Assembly (NCBI GenBank): GCA_944391335.1
Contig: CALXTF010000003.1
Coordinates: 17,853 to 81,852 of the forward strand
DNA: 64,000 nt
Reading direction: 5' to 3'
Origin: an uncultured Alphaproteobacteria bacterium
GTDB taxonomy: Bacteria; Pseudomonadota; Alphaproteobacteria; RF32; CAG-239
Shown here: positions 63,270 through 64,000 of the stretch, piece by piece
Numbering within the stretch: position 1 is the first letter of the stretch
How the letters are laid out: each line of letters begins with the position of its first letter
Made by a program: the position numbers and the translations under genes
The notes under the pieces: model-generated
Told to the model about the DNA's origin: nothing
Database searches by the model: none
What the model saw: only the letters and a program-made list of their open reading frames with translations

Positions 63270-63974
63270 ATGAATATGACAGAAGAATTACCGGATTATA
63301 TTGGACATCGTCAAAGATTGAAAGAAAGGTTTAAGCTTGGCGGTGGTAATGATATGGCAGATTATGAAATGTTGGAATTATTATTGACGCTTTCTATTCC
63401 CAGACGTGATACGAAGCCGTTAGCCAAAGCTTTAGTAAAAGAGTTTGGTAGTTTTGCGGAAGTATTGTTTGCTTCAGATGATAAATTAATGGAATTTAAC
63501 GGGTTAAAAGAAAACACGATTATTGTTTTCAAAATAGTGCGAGAAGCGGCTTTAAGAATGACCTGGCAAAAACTAAGTGCGACGGAGGCACCGGTTTTGA
63601 CCAGTTATGATTCAATTATAGAATATTGTCGAGCAGCATCTGGATATAAAGATAGGGAAGAATTTCGTATAATATTTTTGAATGCAAAGAATCGGATTAT
63701 CGGAGAGGAAGTTCAACAGCGAGGGAGTGTAAATGCAGTTGCCATTCATCCGAGAGAAGTCATGCGTTCTGCTGTATTAAAGGGGGCAACTTCTTTGATT
63801 ATTGTTCATAATCATCCATCGGGGGATGTTACACCTTCGCGTGCAGATGTTGATGTAACAAGAAGAATAGAGGAAGCATTATCTGCAGTTGATATAAAAT
63901 TAATTGATCATTTTATTGTAAGTAAAAATATGGTATATAGTTTTAATGATCATGGTTTATTGTGTAGAAGATAA
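63270..63974 (+). CDS. radC: RadC family protein (JAB1/MPN domain)
   Basis: The 234 residues comprise an N-terminal HhH-like part (HRQRLKERF, MADYEMLELLLTLSIPRRDT) and a C-terminal MPN/JAB1 domain with the metal-binding motif IVHNHPSGDVTPSRADVDVT, preceded by VQQRGSVNAVAIHPREVMRS. Despite the name, a direct repair role of RadC is disputed. map followed by radC is a common alphaproteobacterial pair. An ATG two codons in (63276) is an alternative start. The window ends 26 bases after the stop. Confidence 0.95.
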   Translation: MNMTEELPDYIGHRQRLKERFKLGGGNDMADYEMLELLLTLSIPRRDTKPLAKALVKEFGSFAEVLFASDDKLMEFNGLKENTIIVFKIVREAALRMTWQKLSATEAPVLTSYDSIIEYCRAASGYKDREEFRIIFLNAKNRIIGEEVQQRGSVNAVAIHPREVMRSAVLKGATSLIIVHNHPSGDVTPSRADVDVTRRIEEALSAVDIKLIDHFIVSKNMVYSFNDHGLLCRR

Positions 63975-64000
63975 AAAAAAGGTTGCAAAATATTTTTTTT

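Overview
The window is AT-rich chromosomal DNA from an alphaproteobacterium. The lineage call rests on several independent marks: GcrA, CckA, HdaA and MipZ cell-cycle proteins; a circularly permuted two-piece tmRNA; the alphaproteobacterial SspB with a ribbon-helix-helix protein downstream; and the gene orders rpoZ-rsh-acpS-lepB-rnc-era and miaB-phoH-ybeY-lnt. The low GC content and the repeat-rich autotransporter resemble uncultured host-associated (gut) Alphaproteobacteria, but that last step is inference. There is no sign of a plasmid, prophage, CRISPR array or intact insertion sequence, and no tRNA or rRNA gene was found.

Layout. 1-0.6 kb: 3' end of a sugar aminotransferase (DegT family). 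0.8-3.2 kb: lon. 3.2-8.1 kb: a 1611-residue autotransporter with about 24 passenger repeats. 8.3-11.7 kb (minus): accB-accC, trmB and an XRE regulator. 11.8-16.2 kb (minus): miaB-phoH-ybeY-lnt. 16.3-20.8 kb (plus): a TerB-like protein, an acidic unknown, yggT, a DUF167 protein, folD, a degenerate receiver protein and a YqaA-type membrane protein. 20.8-23.1 kb (minus): infA and a TPR protein. 23.2-27.3 kb (plus): a family 4 uracil-DNA glycosylase, two paralogous four-cysteine exported proteins and a soluble lytic transglycosylase. 27.3-30.4 kb: accessory region with a truncated autotransporter copy, unknown small proteins and a gene broken by an in-frame TAG. 30.4-37.8 kb: gcrA, an exported unknown, then rpoZ-rsh-acpS-lepB-rnc-era. 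37.9-42.7 kb: a surface-glycan block (pyruvyl transferase family, HAD phosphatase, glycerol-1-phosphate dehydrogenase family, glycosyltransferase). 43.4-54.5 kb (minus): phosphoethanolamine transferase, hdaA, cckA, pgm, mipZ, a D,D-carboxypeptidase with SPOR domain, nhaA and two small exported proteins. 54.7-64 kb: alpha/beta hydrolase, sspB, ssrA, folA-thyA-mazG-like, a polyprenol-kinase-like gene, alaS, tspO, map and radC.

How the genes work together. Envelope and surface functions dominate: lipoprotein acylation (lnt), murein turnover (slt, dac), cell division placement (mipZ), lipid A or glycan decoration (eptA-like, glycan block) and surface display (autotransporter). A second theme is cell-cycle and stress control: GcrA, CckA and HdaA, the stringent-response enzyme Rsh, Lon, and trans-translation, where the tmRNA gene lies directly upstream of its tag-recognising adaptor SspB. 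A third theme is thymidylate and folate metabolism (folD, folA, thyA, MazG-like).

The most unusual items are the permuted tmRNA (predicted tag ANDNELAPVALAA) beside sspB, the exported paralogue pair whose cysteine spacing is exactly conserved, the gene at 29.2-30.2 kb with two in-frame TAG codons, and the truncated autotransporter that keeps a near-consensus promoter.
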